This document shows, in pieces, positions 63,542 through 64,000 of a DNA stretch of 64,000 nt. The notes beneath the pieces were generated by a model, which was not told the DNA's origin, did no database searches, and worked only from the letters and a program-made list of their open reading frames with translations. The position numbers and the translations under genes are program-made. This DNA comes from Synechococcus sp. BIOS-U3-1. Its GTDB lineage: Bacteria > Cyanobacteriota > Cyanobacteriia > PCC-6307 > Cyanobiaceae. The stretch's first letter is position 1. Each line of letters starts with the position of its first letter. The DNA lies in NCBI RefSeq assembly GCF_014279975.1, contig NZ_CP047936.1, positions 1,860,001 to 1,924,000 of the forward strand, read 5' to 3'.

Positions 63542-64000
63542 TCACTTTGAGCCGATCGCCAGGTGTTCGAGTCCCACGGCGCTGAGCAAGTCCGCTAAGC
63601 GGCAGTGTTCCTCCACCAAGCGGAAGGCGTAAGTCGCCTTCACCGCCTCATGCAGACGCACGTGGCCGAACGCCTGTTCGATCACTTCAACGGTCCCGAG
63701 TGTGTCCTGCTCGACCTTGAGCAATGGCACCTCCAGTTCATCCGCTCTGCTGATCAACTGAGGAAGCGGATCTCCGGCACCCGTCAAAATCAAACACTGA
63801 GTGGATGCCTCCAGGGCTGCCAGCTGAATATCGGTGCGATCTGCTCCGGTCACGACAGCCATATTGCGGCGGCGGCGGAAGAACTCCATCGCTGAGTTCA
63901 CATTCATTGCCCCGATGCTGAGGGTCTCGACCAACAGGTCGAGTTTCTCGCTGCAGCAGATCACCCGCGCATCGAGCCGACGCACGAGTTCTCCAACCGT
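63542..64000 (-). CDS. DRTGG-domain protein (phosphotransacetylase/BioD-like family), start outside window
   Basis: The frame is open to the last base, so the N-terminus lies beyond the window and 152 residues are visible. They match a DRTGG domain ([36 protein letters not shown]) and the C-terminal end of the phosphotransacetylase-like family ([22 protein letters not shown]). In full proteins of this kind a BioD-like ATPase domain precedes the DRTGG domain. Function unknown. Confidence 0.85.
   Translation of the reverse strand, partial: TVGELVRRLDARVICCSEKLDLLVETLSIGAMNVNSAMEFFRRRRNMAVVTGADRTDIQLAALEASTQCLILTGAGDPLPQLISRADELEVPLLKVEQDTLGTVEVIEQAFGHVRLHEAVKATYAFRLVEEHCRLADLLSAVGLEHLAIGSK

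Noticed and set aside
63560-63585. A GTTCGAGTCC sequence resembling a tRNA T-arm
   Set aside because: It lies inside the DRTGG coding frame and no acceptor or anticodon arms fold around it.

Overview
The window reads as a contiguous piece of chromosome from a marine picocyanobacterium of the Synechococcus/Prochlorococcus (alpha-cyanobacterial) group, most likely a fairly GC-rich marine Synechococcus. The signs are a Psb27 photosystem II assembly lipoprotein, a ferrochelatase carrying a chlorophyll-binding tail, a group 1 sigma factor with a long Lys/Ala/Ser/Thr-rich N-terminus, the C5-pathway enzyme HemL with HemC, a single-subunit FutB-type iron permease, an OprB-type porin, several cyanobacteria-only hypotheticals (for example DUF2854 and DUF3153 types), very tight gene packing, and only a few scattered copies of the HIP1 octamer that is so abundant in freshwater cyanobacteria. 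I saw no rRNA, tRNA, CRISPR array, transposase or intact prophage.

Layout. 1-6.1 kb: the end of a laccase-domain (YfiH/PgeF) gene, a large FAD-dependent oxidoreductase, then ilvB with a coupled small secreted protein and a small membrane protein, then hemH. 6.1-8.6 kb: a tyrosine recombinase coupled to a class C beta-lactamase-like serine hydrolase, next to a dyad in the divergent promoter. 8.6-12.6 kb: methyltransferase-cobO and pyrH-frr-FAD reductase, each a plus-strand run with overlapping stops and starts. 12.6-19.6 kb: a minus-strand block with a cryptochrome/photolyase, a lone cyclic-nucleotide-binding domain, a transaldolase fused to two EF-hands, ftsI with an FtsL-like partner, and a CPBP protease. 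19.6-26.7 kb: a two-domain histidine phosphatase, a dihydroorotase homologue without its metal ligands, lepB, a cyanobacterial membrane protein, an Spx/ArsC-like protein with a 2Fe-2S ferredoxin, a substituted pyrophosphatase and a small HTH-like protein. 26.8-35 kb: proS, psb27, purA, a PfkB kinase, cutA/cobK, ssb, a DUF2854 protein, argB and a DUF3153-like protein. 36-42 kb: priA diverging from sigA, a clear terminator, hemC and marC. 42-48 kb: an L,D-transpeptidase, a second and canonical pyrophosphatase, an M32 carboxypeptidase, several small proteins, phhB and a CobW GTPase. 48-56 kb: futB, a phytase-like esterase, a CDF metal exporter, and a coupled minus-strand run of hypothetical, M41-like protein, larC and flippase-like protein. 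56-64 kb: a TPR protein, xth, hemL, a porin, yajQ, a MAPEG protein, a stomatin/NfeD divergent pair, a DprA-like protein and the start-truncated end of a DRTGG-domain protein.

Most genes are core housekeeping: tetrapyrroles and cobalamin (hemH, hemC, hemL, cobO, cobK, cobW), nucleotides (pyrH, purA, PfkB kinase), amino acids (ilvB, argB), cell wall and division (ftsI, FtsL-like, L,D-transpeptidase), translation (frr, proS), and replication or repair (priA, ssb, xth, photolyase). I do not see a single spectacular new system. The most interesting leads are catalytically altered paralogues (the pyrophosphatase and dihydroorotase homologues), a coupled four-gene LarC/M41-like cluster of unknown purpose, regulatory fusions (transaldolase with EF-hands), two genes without a usual start codon (marC and the porin), and structured leaders or dyads before purA and between hemH and the recombinase.
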